Origin: Torreya grandis
Lineage: Eukaryota; Streptophyta; Pinopsida; Cupressales; Taxaceae
Direction of reading: 5' to 3'
Assembly: GCA_037957365.1 (NCBI GenBank)
Contig: JARHVA010000006.1
Location: forward strand, 8,163,001 to 8,227,000
DNA: 64,000 nucleotides
The position numbers were made by a program, and so were the translations under genes. The notes beneath the pieces are model-generated. The model made no database searches. It was not told the DNA's origin and saw only the letters and a list, made by a program, of their open reading frames with translations. Position 1 is the stretch's first letter. Every line of letters starts with the position of its first letter. Shown here one piece after another: positions 47,649 to 60,209 of this stretch.

Positions 47649-48480
47649 ATAAGGTCTTTCATACTTAGTCATAGAAATTGGCTTGATGGCTCCTTTTTGA
47701 TTTCGTTTGAGGCCTCTTCCTTCATAATTTGGATGCTTTATGATCCTGTTAGGAATAAGATACTTTGCATTTTTATAACAATCAGCTTGGTTGTTGTTGT
47801 ATAACCATGATTTGCCAATGTATATGTGGGATGACTTTATGTCACCCAAAGGTTTTTAGATTTTGAGGAAGATTGGTAATATGAAATTTATCATGGGTCA
47901 CATACTCTCTTGGTCCATTATCTAAAATTGTAAAATGATTAGAAGCTTTAGGAGGTAGAATGTGGGAAAGAGAATCCAAGGTATTAAGATCTATGTAATT
48001 ATCTAGTGAAGGATCAATAAGTATAGCTTTTCATTTATCCTGATTGGAACTTAGATTCATGATGTAATAATAATTATAGCTTTGAAATTTTGCCTTAAGA
48101 TGTTTGTGGTGTTCATATGGGTGTAAATTTCCTAAAATATTCACTTCCATCCCTGAGTGGGAAAACTTGATACATTGGTGTAGTGTTGACAAGACTGCAC
48201 AAATCTCATATAACCAAGGTCTACTTAGAAGCATATTGTATGATAACTCAAGGTCAAGTATATGGAAAAGTGTATCATGGGTCAAAATCCTAATGATAAC
48301 TGGCAAACTAATGGTTCCTTGTGACTGTCTTTCTTGATTATCATAGGCTTTGATGGTTATTGTTTCTAGCTAGATATCTGTCATTGTGTACCCAAGAAGC
48401 TTGATGAGCTTTATAGATACTATGTTGAGGCTGGATCCATTGTCTACAAGGACATGTTTAACTTTATGTCATCTTATATA
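47649..48480 (-). pseudogene. E2 aspartic protease and following linker
   Basis: Near 48412-48480 the minus strand reads HVLVDNGSSLNIVSIKLIKL: an aspartic protease active site with DNGSS. 48031-48306 adds LDLELSYNMLLSRPWLYEIC and LSTLHQCIKFSHSG, typical of Tat proteases. The linker from 47849 down to 47649 ends TKYERPYGL at the E3 insertion point. Confidence 0.87.
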
Positions 48481-49429
48481 AACTTATATGTATAATGGAT
48501 TATTATGGAGTGGGCTAAGAGAAGACATATCACTTTGGTTGAACGTGACTTGTTGGGTTGGAGCTAGGTGTCCAACCAAAGATTGAAAGTTATTAAGAGA
48601 TATGTCACTATCAATAGTGGATTAGGTAAAAAACACATTCAAGATGTTCTTGTGAATTATTGAATTTTGTATAAAATATAAAATAGAAATTTGTGTTGGT
48701 GTCTTCTGCAATTGTTCCACAATATCAAATTTCTTGTCTTGTTCAGTAGTGAATGGTTTATTCCAATGTTGAATGGTTGGTTAGATAATAGGCAAAGTGG
48801 CAAATGGTTGTTGGCTTGGGATAGTAATCTTCAACTACCAAGTTGTGATTACATAATCAGGATTAAATATTGGACCATTATTGCTACCCAATGATGGGAA
48901 TGGTATGGGACTAGACAGGACAAGTCTCGATTGTCGGTACACTCATATGTGGTCATGTGGTAAGGATGAGTTGTCGATATAAGGTCTAAAAAGGGAAGTC
49001 TTATTTTGTTGGTTTGCCTGTATGCATTCCTAGGTCAAAGAAGGATTATCCATTTAATTTAGATAAATGTTGTTTAACAATGGTCTAGGTTGATTAGTGC
49101 TTGGTCTAAGATTAATGGTGATGGTATTAATGTTACCCCCTGCAATATGACCTACAACCTTGTTGTAGTCATGTGCAACTACATGGTAGGTTTGTTGGTT
49201 GTTACCATTCTGACCTTGGTTTTGTCCATTGTTCTATTGTTATGGGTTATACTACTGATTTTGTTGGTTTTGACTTTGATTTTGATACTACTAATTTTGT
49301 TGTTACACTAGCCATTGTTGTTGTTGCTGATTATTTTGCTATTGCTGATTTTTATGTTAGGGAAAGTGGTTTTGATATATCCCAAGAGTTTTATTAGAAG
49401 TGGAAGTACCATTATCCAATGTTATCTCC

Positions 49430-49530
49430 CCATTGTCCAACATATTCTCAATTAAATGCTTAATTTGGACACATCTTCATAGATTATGCTCGTTGACCCG
49501 ATGATAGTCATATAATTCATTTTTATGGTA
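49430..49530 (-). pseudogene. E2 gag zinc-knuckle remnant
   Basis: The translation YDYHRVNEHNL, stop, RCVQIKHLIENMLDNG matches the Tat pattern 'C.FHR..GH.T..C..LK..IE.LI..G' with the leading Cys lost. Confidence 0.65.
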
Positions 49531-49890
49531 CTAATCAGGATAAGGAATGCCTTGTAGATAATGCTTTGGTATAGGCCAACTAATCATATTAGTGATAAAA
49601 AGCTTGAAAAATATATATTCAATATGTTCTCCTAGGTCACTAAAGACATGATGTGCATGCATAGTTTTCCTAGGAGGAGGGGTTTGTAATGGTAATAGTT
49701 GTTGTATTTATTGTGCAGGTCTTAGTTATTATGCTTGCAATATTAGTTGGAGAGGTTTTTGGGTAGGAGTAAGCTAAAAAGGTAGTACAGATGATGTTTT
49801 CACCATTTGGATATGATGAGATTCGGTTACTCCATTTCCCACAACATTCCTATTGTAGTTGAATTGCTTCAGTCTTTCTTGGTTATTGCC

Positions 49891-50599
49891 CTATGCTGGT
49901 TGCCATGCTGGCACTTGAATGGGATGTTGGTTATTTTCCTGATTGGTACCTTGAGTTTGATTAGTTGAATTTAGCTGGATGATTCCTTTATTGATGAGTT
50001 CCCACTCAATTAACAAGCCTTTATCGATGATTTCCTTGAGAGTATGTGCACATTGTAGTTTCAAATGATAAGCTATCTCACTATGTAATTTTTTGGTAAA
50101 CACAATAGCTAATTGTTTATCTAGTAAACTATGGGTGAAATAAATTGCACGGGCTCTCCATCACTATAAATAACTTGTCAAAACTCTCACCAGCTTTATA
50201 ATTTGCTTGCATTAAGTCCACTAATGAAATCTCATGCTCAAGATTATAGGAAAAGTGATGCACAAACTTATTAGAAAGATCATGAAAATTCATTAATAAA
50301 TTTTTGGGTAACTTCAAAAACCAATCCAAGGCTTGTCCATCCAAGCTCCTTAGAAACAAAAGTAAAATATATATGTCACTATATGCCACTGGTTGACATG
50401 TGACAAAGAATTCAGTCAAATGAGCCTTAGGATCACCTTTCCCTTTGTATTTATCAAATTTTGATGGTTCATATCTTGGAAGAAATGGTATTTTTAAATA
50501 ATCCATGTTGAATGGATAGGAACATACATCATCTAATTTTAAATTTTTAGTTTGTTTACTAGCTTGAATGACAACAATTGCATCCTTTATTTGTTCCAA
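49891..50599 (-). pseudogene. E2 gag core
   Basis: 50129-50599 encodes PFLPRYEPSKFDKYKGKGDP, KAHLTEFFVTCQPVAYSDIY and LRSLDGQALDWFLKLPKNLL, the hallmark 'KF..Y.G..DP..HL..F......D......F..SL.G.A..WF..L' of plant gypsy gag. 49891-50103 continues with QCAHTLKEIIDKGLLIEWEL. It is broken between the two segments. Confidence 0.9.
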
Positions 50600-51199
50600 T
50601 TCTTGGGATAGGAAACTAGAAGGAATATTGGTTTGAGGGAGAATTTGGGTAGATGGTTAGGAGGTCACAAATGGGACACTTTGACTAGAGTAGGATGGAG
50701 ATATCTATTGGGGTACATTGGTTTGGTTTGGGAATGGACTAGGAATACACATATATGGATTAAGATGTACTTGATAATGCACAATTAGTTATGTGATATT
50801 CTAGTTCAAATTGACGATAAAGGTTTGGCTTGGAGGGTTTTATGGTTAGGATAGAGGGATATAGCTATATTATGTCTGTTGTGGTTAAAAAGGGACATGC
50901 TATTAACTAATCAAACCTTCTTGTTGAGTGGTAACTTGTAGACCAAGACCCTATCTCTAAATTTGTGGCACATTTTGAACTAATAGTTGTCTAGTAGGTA
51001 CCTAAGAAACATGGGGACCTTGATGAGTGTCGTCTAACTCCTCATTTAACCAATATTCAATTAGTGTCTTATCAACTAGGGCTGGTGTTCAAAGCTATTT
51101 GTAATAAGGTATGGGATGGTAGATCTAGAAGTCTGCTTATGGGGGTGCTTGCTAGTCCTATTCTAACTTTGACTAAACTACTTGATTCACACTTTTGCT

Positions 51200-52450
51200 G
51201 AAAAAGAAAGAAATCAAATCAATCCACTCTTTTGCTGGAAGTAAAGGATCACACTCCTATTTTATGTTTGTAGGGAAAATAAATTCACACTCCTACTTAC
51301 GAAAGGAAATCTGCTTCACACCTCTACTGTAAAAGAAAAGATACTTTGCATAGAAAATAAATGAAATAAGAAAATGCTCTTTTCAAACTTTGAATTTGTT
51401 TTGATATTTTTATAAATAAATGCAAATAGTAACAAGATTCTAACTAATAAAATAGAACATAAATACTGTACATAGTTCCTAGTTCCAAGGAGAGTGGGCC
51501 CTTGCTCCTCTCAAACTCAGGTACAAAGCTTAATCAATGCTGGAGACTTGAAGTATTAATTCATAAAAATGAAATAATTACAATCTGATTGAAACCTATA
51601 TGCTTATCTAACTCTCAATCCTTTATTTTCTCTATATCTCTATTTTTTCCTTTCTTCTCCCTTATATAGTCAAAAGTCTTACACTTTATACTAATATAAT
51701 CAACTCAGAATAGGATGCAAAAGAATAGGACTCCTAGTCGATCCCTTTATCTAGAGATTGGATTTCCAAGAGATCCAATTATTTCGATGACAAAAATATC
51801 CTATTCTATAATAGTCCTAAAATCTGATTATATACAAATCTATCAAAAGTAGGTCCTTCAAAACAACAGGCAGTTATTCTTCTTATGTGATTCCAGTTGG
51901 AATGGTTCTTTCTTATCCTATTTGGTCTCCACCTTCCCGCTATCCTTACAAAATTTTTGGTATTGACCCTGCGGAGTCCGTAGAAATGACCCTATAGAGT
52001 TCATAGAAATAAGCCTATGAAGTCTGTAGAAATAAGACTATAGAGTTTGTAGAAACAAGCCTATAGAGTTTGTAAAAATGAGCCTACAGAGTTCGTAGAA
52101 ACTAGCCTGTAGAGTTCGTAGAAACTAGCCTGCAGAGTTCGTAGAAACCAGCCTGTAGAGTTCATAAAAACGAGCCTGAAGAGTTCGTAGTTCTGCTGGA
52201 TGGAGATAAAAATGGAATGTTCATTATACATCACCTGTGTCTTCTTCCTGAGCATTCTTCACACAAAATATCACTAAAACATGCTATATATTAGACATTT
52301 ATGACAAAGTAAAGATTTAGTCTTTGGTTTAATATAAACAAGACAAATATCTATTTTCCATGTAATAGTTATCTAAGAATCTAAGATTTATATAAGATAA
52401 TATCCTTCGAGAGATGATTTGAAGGAAATAACATGTCAATGACGAGCCAC
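51200..52450 (-). repeat. Probable solo LTR or LTR fragment in E2
   Basis: A non-coding block that splits E2 gag. It has a minus-strand TATA box (ACTATATAAGGGAG, TATATAA at 51662-51668) and a 22-bp minisatellite upstream of it. Termini and TSD were not found, so the limits are approximate. Confidence 0.38.
51966..52190. repeat. 22-bp minisatellite, about ten units
   Basis: Units of the type 'gagttcgtagaaactagcctgta' repeat head to tail. Units in the 52080-52150 part are nearly identical; those towards lower coordinates are diverged. Confidence 0.92.
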
Positions 52451-53189
52451 ATTTTGAGCTCATCAAACCTCCTTGTTGCATGAATCCCTATGAGAAAGTG
52501 AAAGTAGGTTATAGATTTGGCATCTATCATTGACACATATTTACATATTATTGACTAGTCATTGCTTGGTTTTAGATTGACATATTAGTTTGTGATTGAA
52601 GAGGTACGTTCATCATTACCTAGCAAGGTAAAACATTAGTTTCCCTTGATTGAGGTGGCAATGTATTTGTCCTCTATTGCATTGATACACTAGATTGTGC
52701 CTGTTATTATGGAGTACTACTTGTTACTTGTTGACGAGTAGGGTTCATCACATTCTATCATTGAGGCATGACATTAGTCATTGTTTCATTACCTAATCCA
52801 ATAAGTTTTACACTGGAGGAAGCAACCAGTTGAGGTTAGGGTGTAGAAACTCCTACTCTCATGATGACCTATTCATAGTATTAACATAGGCACATGTTGT
52901 TGGCTAATTATTTGCACATTAGTACCACTTTGATTGGGATTGGATGTTGTTTGCACATTTTCTACTATGTTCGGCTCACTATTCTATGTATAGGCTAAAG
53001 ACACTTCTTCAATAATAGGCATATGCATCAAGTTATCTATTGAAATGGTTTATAGGAATGGGTCAAAATTTGGATTTTGTTGTCTAGTTAACTTTATCAA
53101 CACTCTTGTTGAAGGAATTAGGTCAATAATAGGCTTACTTATCATGTTCATATGATTGAAATCATGTGCTAGATTCAAGTAGGTTTGAT

Positions 53190-53768
53190 ATGCTATCTAT
53201 ATTTGGTTAAAGTGATCTTCCATGATATTTTTGCCTTGATCAGATATATTAGGATCTTGGTACGTTGTTTGGACTAGAGCCATAGGATTTCTAGAAGAAG
53301 CTTGTTGATCGTAAATGATATTATGGGGCACTCTTACTAGACTTGGTAAATTTTCATGGGGGAAGTCTGTTGGAAACTTGGACCCTACCTCTATATATCT
53401 AACCAAAATCTCATCTTTGTTCTTTAACAAATGTCACTCAAACAAAAATGCCTGATACGTGGAAGTCATATTAGTAGAATATGACTATTGAAGTACTGGC
53501 TGGTCCACTACAGGTATTGTAGCTAGGTATTGTGTAGTTTGCTTTTGGTCTTGTTTTGAATAAGGTGGTGTGTTAACTAGATAGTTAGCCAATGGATCTT
53601 GGCTTTATGCCCCTGATTGAGTATTATAAGAGGGATAAGAATCCATCTCATAAGTAATATTATCTACATAGGGGTCTTGCACCATTTTTTCCTACGCAAC
53701 TACATTACTAATCCACAGATTGTACATGAGTCCACTATGAGTGTAGGAGTACATGTTGGGATCCATAG
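53190..53768 (-). pseudogene. E2 probable gag N-terminal region
   Basis: From an ATG near 53765 a frame with several stops continues to 53197, whose last 77 codons are clean (KFPTDFPHENLPSLVRVPHN). It has low complexity and is rich in Gln, Asn and Tyr. Its position before gag and after a leader supports the call; no domain is recognised. Confidence 0.45.
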
Positions 53769-55465
53769 TCAATGCTTTTGTGATAAAAGGTCAAAGAGAT
53801 CTATAAACTCTAAAAAGGACAATGTCTAAAATAGATGATGTTCTAACTTGGTCTAGATTCATCAAAAGGATCAAAAGGTTTATGTAAAGTTTTGTGAGGA
53901 AATAAGCTATCGTGAAGTATCTAACGTTTCACATTTCACACAAAGATAAGCAAGTAAATAGACCTAAAATTAAAATGCCAAACTCTAAGGTTGAAGTGTT
54001 TCAAATTAGTCTAATATAGGAATTTAAAAGTTGCTAGGTCTTTTGGCCAAACGTGGCATCAAAAGCTAGGCTCAAACAAGGCATGCACTAGGACTCTTGG
54101 CCAAATGGGGTCAAAAGCTAGACTTTGAAATAGATGAAAGTTGTAATCTAATGGATTTGAAACACTTCTAACAAACATTAGGCATTTGATTCTTGGACAT
54201 GAATTTGATCAACTAGGTATAAGGTATGAAACAAAATGTGTTTTTTAGAAATAGTTTATTTTCTCACAAAAAATGGTATAAAACTTTGTTCTTTTGACAA
54301 ACAAGCTAGATAAAAGTGAACAGTATAACTGTTTTAGACAAAAGATCACAAAAGTACACTTGGATTAGTCTGAAAATGTAGGAACAAATTTGAAACTCTA
54401 TGCGAGAGGGTCTATGAAAAAATATTTTAAATGCTTTGGGGAGCGTAACGATGCTATAATACCCAAAAGGTGTGACATAAATGTTTGTTTCAAAAACTCT
54501 CTAAGGCAAAGATGTTTTTATACAATTTTGACAACATAACACTACTTTTCTTGATTCAAAATGTTTTGGTGCATAGAATCAAAGTGAAAATGTTTAGCGC
54601 AAAATGGCTTAAGTCTATCAAGTGATGATAATGGTTATGAGTCTTAAACGACCTTCGACCCAAATTAGAAATTAAACCTAAGTTCCCTCAAGTTTAGTGA
54701 AAATGGTGAAACCACTTAACAGATCAACCTTATGAACTTGTAAAGGTGTAATTTCAAATTTAAATTATAGGTTAAGGACTTAAACAACTTTGGTAAAGGT
54801 CTAGACTCAATTGGGCAACATAACTATGCCAAAGTGGATGATATAACTCCCAAGATTTTGATAAACTTTAAATAAGGCAAATTGATTATCTCACATGGGT
54901 AACATAACACCTGTTTATTCAAAGGAAAATTTGGACTATGTGTTTGGTTTGGATTGTTTGTTTACACCAGGTTTTGACTTCAAATAATACTTTAATCTAG
55001 GACAAGACCCCTTAATTAATCTCTCTTAGATCCTAAACTGACAAGGTTGCTTGGTATTGTTGGAATCCATCAATAAAAATCATTTGAGAGGATTTTAAGT
55101 GTTCTGTTTCTATACGATTTTCGCTTTCACATTCAAAGAGAGAATAAAAAACTAAGAGAAATGGTCTAAGGCTTGTATGTACCTGGATATAGTCTTGCGC
55201 ACCAAATTCAGACGATAGTAGGAACTCCTCTTTGGTTGTGGAGGATGACACCTGTAACAAAAAGAGACTCAAACACAAAAATGGTTAGATGGCTAAAAAG
55301 TGGACTGCCAAGCGAAAGCTTGGTCCTCGAAGTGCAAAAGATTTCTCAGGGGATGACAGTCCACTGATAAAAGGCAGAATATTGATAGAAACAGAAATGA
55401 TAAAAACTAAAATAAAGAAATGAAAGCAAATGCATACCTATTTGCAGTAATCTGCTTTGCACAGT

Positions 55466-55479
55466 CACCGACGTCGGTG
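55466..55479. promoter_or_regulatory. 14-bp palindrome CACCGACGTCGGTG
   Basis: A perfect palindrome with a GACGTC core, followed by related words at about 55507 and 55528 and again near 56320-56355. The same motif type fills the N-family LTRs. Confidence 0.5.
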
Positions 55480-55619
55480 GTCTTGCCAGCATCGGTCAAG
55501 TAAGGTCACCGACGTCAGTTAGTATGCCGACGTCGATAGGGGCAATGGTCGAGGTCAACTGGGATAATGGCCTGGGACAAGTTTCAGTGCTGGTTTCAGG
55601 GCAGTCTGGTTTGCAAAAT

Positions 55620-55930
55620 GGTCTGTGGTAATCTGAGAGTTTGTGTACGGTAGTAAGACAGAGAGTATTGCCTTTAGGAAGGACTAAGGTAGAGGATATG
55701 TTGTCAGAAAAATGGGTAAAGGGCAGGAAAAAGGCCTCTCAATCTCTTTGGGAAGCAGTTTAGTCAGGTCAACCAGAATGGTCTTGGGAGGGTCTGTAAG
55801 TCTCTGATAGCTTGTGCTGAGTTGATTGGACAGAGAGTATTGCCTAGAGAGGGACTAAATGGGTGTCAGAGGCAAAAAGGGGGAGACAAGGGTCAGAGAA
55901 GGCTTTTCAGCCTCTCCGAGAAGCACAGTT
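55620..55930. repeat. About 175-bp tandem duplication
   Basis: 'gacagagagtattgcct..ag..ggacta' occurs near 55660 and 55838. 'aggcctctcaatctct..gggaagcag' near 55730 matches 'aggcttttcagcctctccgagaagcac' near 55900. Two diverged copies. Confidence 0.7.
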
Positions 55931-57359
55931 AAGGTTGTGTCAAGGATGCTTGGAATAGATAGTAGACAAAATGCTAATATATTTGAAATGACACTGAAAT
56001 AAAAATAGTACAAATACTTAGCTGTGACACGAGTTGACAGAGGTGCAGGAGCTGTGTTTTCGTTGTGGCTGGTGATGGAGATATCATGTAAAACCTATGT
56101 GGAATGGCTGGTGCAAGACCTCAGTGCCTAGAAAGTGCTGTCAAGAATGCTGATACCTGCAAGAAAACAAGAAGCAAGAAGACTCGAAAGCAAGAGCATG
56201 AGAGTTTTGTTTTGCTGGAGGAGGATTCAAGATTCGTGATTAGCCATCTACTGATTAGATTCATGATTATCCTGAGTGAGAGGTAAGAACTCAGTTTAAG
56301 TAAACTAATGTTGGTGATCCCACCGACATCGGCCCACAGTTGATCAACGTCGGCGGGTGCAGAATGAGTAAAAGGGCCACCAAGCCTGTTCTCCATCCGC
56401 CAGGTGCATAATCCGTTGGAGAATTGTCGAAAGTTGGGCTAAATATGCATGAGAGTTGGTTAGGCGATTGGAAAAGAGTAAGAATAGGTCTTGGGTGAGT
56501 CATAGGGTGGGAAATGGTCCAAGCTAAGGTGTCCTAGGCAAGATGTCATGGGTGATGTGTCAAAGGAGGGGGGTTATTAATTCAAACTAAGTTATTATTT
56601 TAAATTAGTAATTGTGTAAGTTAGGAATGGGTTAGGAATGGACCAAGGGGGAAGATTACCAAGGGTTAGACACGATTTTAGTGTCTACATTTGCCCCTTT
56701 TTGTCTTGTTGGTTATTCTGATGAATTGCAAGACAAAAACAGGAGTTGATTGCCCTAGGTATAGGATGAGATTGTTTTTCATCCTATTGGTTGTTCTGAC
56801 GAACTGCAAGACAAAAATAGGAGTGGGTTGCCCTAATTATGAGATGAGGTATTCCCCCTCAAAGCGGGAGTTAAGGGAAGGAAACCTGAAATTGGGTGTC
56901 GATTTGACAGAGAGTGGATGAAAATGGTGAAGATGGAGTGTGAACACTACAAAATTTGTGATTTCACGTATACCATTTCATGAGATGATCATGTCAAATC
57001 ATCATAGGTCAAGGTCAAGGAGTGCCAAAATAGAAATAACTAAGCCCCAACATTTGGTCATAGCTGATTGGGTTATTCAATCTAAGCTGAAGCTCTAATG
57101 GTCATCATGTTTCAGGTATCCCAGGCTCAGGAAGTGCTCTTGGAAACACAAAAATTATCACAAGTAATGGGGATCAACTTGCTCATGATCCTATACTTGT
57201 GAGAGTCAAAATGTGGGTTGCAGACAATTTTGCTAACCATTCATGAGGTAGTATACATGCAACAACAACCAAGGCAACGTTTGTCTTGGAAGTGGTCAGA
57301 GTCTAAAGAGATAATCGCGATCTCCATGGTCATTGGTCGAGGTGGATAAGATGGACGAA

Positions 57360-57650
57360 GGAATGGCTCAGCTAACCTCAGAAGACCCCATGTCAACTGA
57401 GTGCTACCTACATAGCCCCTATCGTTAGGGCCTTAGGCCAGTGTAGTTCTCCCAAAAGGGAGGAAAAGTGTCGAAGTGATGGATTGTTTTAGTCATGATC
57501 AAGTTATAGTCAAAGGGTAAAAAGGTTTGTCCATCAGGTAGACGAACAAACGAGGGTGGTCAAGCTAACCTCAGAGGATTTCATGTCGACTGAGTACTGC
57601 CTACATAGCCCCTATTGTTAGGGCCTCAGACTAATGTAGTTCAGGCTAGT
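57360..57650. repeat. Two-copy repeat, period about 205 bp
   Basis: 'agctaacctcagaggatttcatgtcgactgagtactgcctacatagcccctattgttagggcctcag' at about 57560-57632 repeats 57375-57435 with few changes. One copy resembles 28.25-28.35 kb next to E2. Confidence 0.78.
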
Positions 57651-58051
57651 TGACGATTTGGTCGATGATTGGTTTGGTCGAGATTAAATGATGAGGATAA
57701 GATGATGCTACAACCTTTTCCATATTGTTTAATGGTGTATTCTGTAACATTGATTGAGGGGTCTTTCATCCCTAACAATTTTCCATATTCGTGATGGATG
57801 TATGCTAAAAATGAATTGAGGTCTATTAATGCTTCAGCAAGTAATGGTTTATGCTTAACATAAATTACGTCTGGTCGATAGCTTCCATGTGTATTGGTGT
57901 CCATAGAAACTATGTGAAATAGACTATGATGATGTGATAGGTCTGAAAATGTTTTGGTTGGTTTGGTTTGGTTGGCAAATGATGTGGTTAGTTGTGACCA
58001 AAGTGAAAAAGGAAGTGAAAGGCAAATTACTCTTTCATTGACACGGACCAT
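57641..58051 (-). other. 136-codon open frame in the putative E4 LTR
   Basis: An uninterrupted minus-strand frame from ATG at 58051 to 57641, with segments MVRVNERVICLSLPFSLWSQ and LLAEALIDLNSFLAYIHHEY. Not recognised. It lies downstream of integrase, where some plant gypsy elements carry extra frames, but inside what looks like LTR sequence. It may be chance. Confidence 0.25.
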
Positions 58052-58403
58052 AATGATATCATAGATAGGGGTTGTTAAAGTTGAGAGCCCTATTCATGCA
58101 TTACGTCTTTGACCATGGGTTGTGTTAGAGAGGTAATTGAATCATTTTGATATTTAAAATGAGCTCAAAATACCTTGAGTAGGTGATGTGATATGTGAGG
58201 AGAGGGTAACCTCTTTTAGTAGGGATAACTTTGCCCCTTTTTATAGGAGACCCTGAGATGACTACAAGCCAAGTCCATGACCCAATTTTTGTGTTTTTTT
58301 TTTTTGCACAGACTGATCGATGCGGGAAGTCTTCATAGAGATGTCATTTTGATTTGTGGTCATTTATGAAGCTGATCGATGCGGGAAGCTTCTGAGAAAG
58401 CAC

Positions 58404-58411
58404 TATTTATA
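58404..58411 (-). promoter_or_regulatory. TATA box of putative E4 3' LTR
   Basis: The minus strand reads GCTATAAATAGTGC, about 250 bp inside the probable LTR start. Two copies of 'ctgatcgatgcgggaag' flank the area at about 58315 and 58373. Confidence 0.5.
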
Positions 58412-58819
58412 GCAAGATTTAGTCATAGCCATCCTTTGAGGGAGTGGTCTATATTTTTGCTTTATATATATATGAGGGGTTTTGAATAGCTGTCCTTCGA
58501 GGGAGTAGTCTATTAGCTACAACAATGATAGTACAACTGTCATTTGAGGGAGCAGTCTACCTTAAGAGTTTATGACCTTTGATATTATGACATCAATTTA
58601 TTTTTTTGACAGAATGTTGAGTCATGGACAAGACTATAAAATTTCAAGGGCTCCCTTTTATTAGGACAAAACATTCATACTTTATAAAAGGGTTACATAG
58701 GATCTGTTTAGGGGAATAGGGTTGAAAGAAATGAGGATTAAGAGGACAAGGGTTGCTCAAGGGACGAGCTCAAGTTAAGTGTCAAGTGAGCAAGTACTCG
58801 ACTAACAGTATAATGGTCA

Positions 58820-60202
58820 CAAATGCAAGGCATTAAGGGGCTTGGGTTCTGGTCGGCCTTCAAGAGAAGACAGATGATAAGTCCTTGATCCATACTTGTG
58901 CGTGATGATGTAAGGTCTGAGCCAATTAGGAGCAAATTTGCCTCATTTACTCCATTCCATATTGGTCACGTGTTGGTTCTCTTTGAGAACGAGGTATCCG
59001 ATGTTGAAATCTCGTTCTCTCAGATTTTTGTTATAGGCTCGTTTGATGCGATTTTGATAGACATTGAGATGGTTGAGGGCAGCAAGATGACGTTCGTCGA
59101 GTAACTCAAGTTGAGCTAATCGATCTTGACAAAAGTCATCGTTAGAAAGAATGTCATGCAGAGAGATGCGAAGAGATGGGATCTATACTTAGAGAGGTAG
59201 GTCAACCTCTGTTTCGTACACTAAAGAGAAAGGAGTAACACCCGTAGAGGTTCAGATGCTAGTGCAGTAGGCCCACAAAGTGAAGGGAATGTGAATGTGC
59301 CAATCCCTTCTAGTGTCGTTGACCACCTTCATGAGAATTTTAGTTAAGATTTTGTTGGAAGCCTCAGCTTGCCCATTTGCTTGTGGGTAGTAAGGTGAAG
59401 AAAAGCTGAGTTTGATGCCAAAGGAGTCACAAAGTTTTTGGACAGTTTTGTTTTTAAATGACTTGCCATTATCGGTGATGATTTTGTGAGGTACACCAAA
59501 ATGACAAATGATGTGGGTGTTGATGAAGTCAACAATTTTGTCAACTTTTGTGGAGATGAGAGGAATAGCTTCCACCCATTTAGTGAAATACTCGGTGGCG
59601 GTGATGATGGACTGATGATAAAGAGACGAATGAGGGTTAATCTCGCTGATGAGATCTAAGCCCCACTGTGAAAAAGGCCAAAAATCTTGAGTAACTTGTA
59701 GGGCATGGCTAGGGAGATGAAGCAAGTTAGCATGCTGCTGACACTTGATGCAATGCCAAACATAGTCACTACAATCTTGATGAAGAGTGGGCCAATAATA
59801 GCCCAGGCAAAGGATGCACTTGGCAACTGAATTACCACTGAAGTGTCTGCCACAAATCCCATTGTGGACCTGTTTAATAGTATGAGATGCTTCAGTGGAG
59901 GTTAGACAGCGAAGAAGAAGACTGTCGAAACCTCTTTTATAGAGAAGACCCCCTTGCATGGTATAGCGAGTGGTGCATTTGATGAAAGCCCATTGTGCAT
60001 TGCTAGAGAGGTTGGGAGGAATGATAGAATGAGCCAAGTAGTCCACAAGTTGTTTAGACCACACATCTTGTGGACTAGAGTCTATGGTGTTGACGAGGTT
60101 GATGTCAGTGGAAATGTATGAAGACAATGGCACATGATGTACCATGACGTAAAGTCTTGATGAGGAGGATGAAGAAGGAATATGCGAGGTGAGGGAAGCC
60201 AT
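58820..60202 (-). pseudogene. E4 integrase
   Basis: 59252-60202 is one clean frame. The zinc domain is intact (HNGICGRHFSGN...CSDYVWHCIKCQQH). The core has QWGLDLISEI, KIITDNGKSFKNKTVQK and NGQAEASNKILTKILMK, so all catalytic acids are present. The C-terminal domain continues in broken frames to about 58830 (GPYIITHKYGSRTYHLSSLE). The protein would join element cDNA to host DNA. Confidence 0.92.
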
Positions 60203-60209
60203 GGTGTTA

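Larger units (their letters stand above)
47649..53770 (-). mobile_element. E2, outer Tat-type gypsy, gag-PR half
   Basis: Continuation of E2 beyond the E3 insertion: protease (47.6-48.5 kb), zinc knuckle (about 49.45 kb), gag (49.9-50.6 kb), and a probable gag start near 53765 (MDPNMYSYTHSG). An LTR-like block at about 51.2-52.4 kb seems to interrupt it. I could not find a 5' LTR that matches the 25.8-29.4 kb region. Confidence 0.75.
53771..58660. other. LTR and leader-like DNA between E2 and E4
   Basis: No domain is recognised. The lower part (53.8-55.0 kb) looks like the E2 leader, with 'ttggccaaa.gtggcatcaaaagctag' repeated near 54040 and 54100. The middle (55.4-56.4 kb) has GACGTC palindromes and a two-copy repeat. 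The upper part (56.9-58.66 kb) is most likely the E4 3' LTR. Exact limits were not found. Confidence 0.45.

Noticed and set aside
52061..52255. Minus-strand frame over the 22-bp minisatellite
   Set aside because: Periodic peptide produced by the tandem repeat, not a gene.
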